This document shows positions 62,239-64,000 of a stretch of 64,000 nucleotides of DNA, piece after piece. Both the position numbers and the translations under genes were made by a program. The notes under the pieces are model-generated. The model saw only the letters and a list, made by a program, of their open reading frames with translations, made no database searches and was not told where the DNA came from. Source of the stretch: Taibaiella lutea (GTDB lineage: Bacteria > Bacteroidota > Bacteroidia > Chitinophagales > Chitinophagaceae); NCBI RefSeq assembly GCF_008629695.1, contig NZ_VWSH01000003.1, positions 619,688-683,687 on the forward strand, read 5' to 3'. Every line of letters starts with the position of its first letter. Position 1 is the stretch's first letter.

Positions 62239-62270
62239 AAAAATTGCCGGCTTTCGCCGGCAATTTTTTT
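62239..62270 (+). terminator. Terminator after first TonB C-terminal protein gene
   Basis: Stem AAAAATTGCCGGC/GCCGGCAATTTTT (62239-62251, 62256-62268) with a T run. Confidence 0.85.
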
Positions 62271-62284
62271 ATGGAATATATGAA

Positions 62285-62722
62285 ATGACTTGTCTTTTCC
62301 CAATGAAAGCCATCATCTCAAAATGCTTCAGGCAAAACACTGTTCTTTGTTTGTCCTTCCTGTTCCTCTTCCAAATTGCATCTGCACAGAAGCAAGAACC
62401 ACCCTTTCAATGCAAAATCGCAGAAGAGATGCCTGAATTTCCCGGCGGCCCTACAGCGCTCCTTAAATATATTTCAACTAATTTAAAATATCCGGAAAGC
62501 AGCAATGAGGATTTATGTGGCAGAATAGTCGCAAGATTTGTCGTTAATAAATCAGGGAGCACCGGGCAGGTTAAAATTATCAGAGGCTGTAATAATGCAG
62601 GATTGGAAGCTGCAGTTATTAAGCTGATTCAGGACATGCCTGCATGGAAGCCGGGCAAGGCAAACGGCACAATTGTCGATTGCGATTACACTTTGCCCAT
62701 CAGTATAAATTTGAAAGAATAA
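62285..62722 (+). CDS. TonB C-terminal domain protein (tandem paralogue)
   Basis: 145 residues; the first ATG is 62285, another at 62303 (MKAIISKCF) would also keep the signal peptide ending ASAQ. TonB C-terminal domain: MPEFPGGPTALLKYISTNLKYP, GRIVARFVVNKSGSTGQVKI, MPAWKPGKANGTIVDCDYTL. It matches the preceding gene along its length and probably arose by duplication. Four cysteines in the mature part (CKIAEEM, LCGR, GCNN, VDCDY) are a difference. Confidence 0.83.
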   Translation: MTCLFPMKAIISKCFRQNTVLCLSFLFLFQIASAQKQEPPFQCKIAEEMPEFPGGPTALLKYISTNLKYPESSNEDLCGRIVARFVVNKSGSTGQVKIIRGCNNAGLEAAVIKLIQDMPAWKPGKANGTIVDCDYTLPISINLKE

Positions 62723-62725
62723 GAG

Positions 62726-63640
62726 CTATAAGGTTTTGCGGATTTTCCGCTCCCTGTAATTATTTCGTATTTTCTCTGCATTGGTTATATAAACGCCCAG
62801 AAGAATTACAAATAAACTTCCTATTTCAGGTTTGGTAATGTCTTCATGGTAAAACAATCCCCATACGATAGCCATTACCGGTATGCAGTAAGTCACCATA
62901 GCAGCAAATATTACACCCGCATTTTTAATCAGCTGATAATATCCGACCGTAGCGATACCTGTACAAACAAACCCAAGCAAAGAAGTATAACCTGCCGCTT
63001 TCAGGAAACCGCTGTCATTGAACTGCAATGAAAAAAAGCCGGTGAAAATAAGTACCAGCAAGGCTATAAAGCCACTGCACAATAATGAAACCGAGGCAAC
63101 GCCATAAATATTTATGCCTTTCAGATAACGGCCTACCATGTTTACATTGATACCATAAAAAACAGTTGCAATAATTATCAGTGAAATGTCAATCAGATTT
63201 TGCTGCCCTTCTACCCCGCCCCGGCTAAGCAATAAAAGCAGGCTTCCTAAAAATGCAATTCCAATGCCCAGTTGCTGCATGCGACTGGTTTTTTGCTGAA
63301 AAAAAGCTACACCCAGAATCAAGGTGAATATCGGCGTCAGGGAATTTAACATGCCCGCTAATGCGCTGCTGACACCCATTTCGGCCTTACAAAACAAATA
63401 GGCAGGAATCAAATTGCCAAACAAGCCGGAAAGGAAAACAACACCGAATTTCTGCTTCGGAATATCTTTAAAATGCCTGAATGCAAAGGGCAATAATGTA
63501 AGGCCCGCCACTAAAATCCGGATGGAAGCAACGTGGTAAGAAGACAAATGCTCCAAGCCCAGTTTCATCAAAATAAAACTACTGCCCCAGATAAAGGACA
63601 GCAGTATGAATAAAAACCAGTTACCGAATTTGGTGTTCAA
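62726..63640 (-). CDS. EamA family (DMT superfamily) transporter
   Basis: 304 residues, ten membrane segments in two EamA halves. Begins WFLFILLSFIWGSSFILMK; first-half ASIRILVAGLTLLP; second-half VMAIVWGLFYHEDITKPEIG. Exporters of this family move amino acids or other metabolites; substrate unknown. Convergent with the TonB-like gene with 3 bp between stops. Confidence 0.9.
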   Translation of the reverse strand: MNTKFGNWFLFILLSFIWGSSFILMKLGLEHLSSYHVASIRILVAGLTLLPFAFRHFKDIPKQKFGVVFLSGLFGNLIPAYLFCKAEMGVSSALAGMLNSLTPIFTLILGVAFFQQKTSRMQQLGIGIAFLGSLLLLLSRGGVEGQQNLIDISLIIIATVFYGINVNMVGRYLKGINIYGVASVSLLCSGFIALLVLIFTGFFSLQFNDSGFLKAAGYTSLLGFVCTGIATVGYYQLIKNAGVIFAAMVTYCIPVMAIVWGLFYHEDITKPEIGSLFVILLGVYITNAEKIRNNYRERKIRKTL

Positions 63641-63713
63641 AAAACAATATTTTAAAATTCAAAAGGATAAAATTCAGGAAACGCTGCTTGTAATCATGAT
63701 AAAGCAGCTATTT

Positions 63714-63804
63714 ACATTTGACAACTTTTTAAAAGGAAACGATGCTATTAATCCTGTTGATGCTATTAATAACATTTGATAACTTTTAAAAAGTTGTCAA
63801 ATGT
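63714..63804. repeat. Long inverted repeat with internal direct repeats
   Basis: Perfect 22-bp arms at 63714-63735 and 63783-63804. Between them GATGCTATTAAT occurs twice (63741-63752, 63759-63770). The right arm is also part of a tight near-palindrome at 63774-63804 (one mismatch). Located between the rlmD and EamA genes, both on the minus strand; may end rlmD transcription or bind a regulator. Confidence 0.65.
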
Positions 63805-63829
63805 ATTACCGGCGAATTATAAAAAGACC

Positions 63830-64000
63830 CTACTTCAATTCCAGCAAAGCCACATTTTCAATATGATGTGTATGCGGGAACATATCTACCGGCTGTAACC
63901 TTACAACCTTATACATCTCGTCCAACAATGCCAAATCCCGCGCCTGCGTCGCCGGATTGCAGCTTACATACACAACTCTGGGCGCTTTTATACGCAATAA
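63830..64000 (-). CDS. rlmD: 23S rRNA (uracil-C5)-methyltransferase RlmD, C-terminal part
   Basis: Last 56 codons of a TrmA/RlmD-family methyltransferase; the gene continues beyond the window edge. The catalytic Cys motif [15 protein letters not shown] and the terminal [19 protein letters not shown] are diagnostic. The frame is open to base 64000 with no start. It methylates U1939 or a similar uridine of 23S rRNA. RlmCD or TrmA are alternatives that the visible part does not exclude. Confidence 0.85.
   Translation of the reverse strand, partial: LLRIKAPRVVYVSCNPATQARDLALLDEMYKVVRLQPVDMFPHTHHIENVALLELK

Overview
The window looks like chromosomal DNA from a member of the Bacteroidota, most likely the Chitinophagaceae (the family is an inference). 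Evidence for the phylum: type IX secretion (T9SS) cargo with type A and type B (CHU_C) sorting domains, a PorP/SprF protein, a GldM C-terminal domain protein, a DUF6263 lipoprotein, low GC by eye, almost no Shine-Dalgarno sequences, and many copies of the Bacteroidota -7 promoter box TAnnTTTG just upstream of genes. No rRNA, tRNA, CRISPR array, transposase or integrase was seen.

Layout. 1-9.9 kb: tail of a PpiD-like foldase, two glycosyltransferases, a DUF2071 protein, FtsE, a 2OG-Fe(II) oxygenase, a DUF6263 lipoprotein, a polysaccharide deacetylase with SanA, and Dgt. 10-20.9 kb: an unknown acidic protein, phosphosulfolactate synthase (ComA), a non-catalytic M16 protein, AccA, DapA, small outer-membrane proteins, an SDR, a large beta-barrel protein, a broken Dph6-like gene and a methyltransferase. 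20.9-28.5 kb looks like the origin-proximal region: a 21-bp tandem array, mnmG (gidA), three identical parS sites within 1.3 kb, an agmatinase-family gene, a sigma-54-driven secreted protein, a class III PhaC and a 0.66-kb AT-rich gene-free segment with DnaA-box-like sequences (candidate oriC). 28.5-41.6 kb: a two-domain peptide ABC ATPase, an MBOAT acyltransferase flanked by direct repeats, an orphan response regulator, PorP/SprF, an interrupted nuclease/phosphatase cargo gene, EF-Ts, an acyltransferase, YbeY, an RluA-family enzyme, a DsbA-like protein and Rho with a long disordered N-terminus. 41.6-54.5 kb is the accessory part: T9SS cargo proteins, a second sigma-54 gene, a 22-bp repeat array and a four-gene exported operon. 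54.9-64 kb is housekeeping: DnaE, a J protein, thioredoxin, ExoIII, ComB, two TonB C-terminal proteins, an EamA transporter and the tail of RlmD.

Most notable: (1) the operon at 48322-52356, with two transglutaminase-like exported proteins (one frameshifted), a miniature Rhs-core protein with a degenerate HExxH-like motif, and a stand-alone GldM C-terminal domain protein; (2) the parS cluster and candidate oriC; (3) two sigma-54 promoters on single genes of unknown function; (4) two degenerate tandem arrays with periods of 21 and 22 bp; (5) three genes disrupted by stops or one-base deletions. ComA and ComB are both present, 49 kb apart, which suggests sulfolactate/cysteate synthesis, possibly for sulfonolipids.
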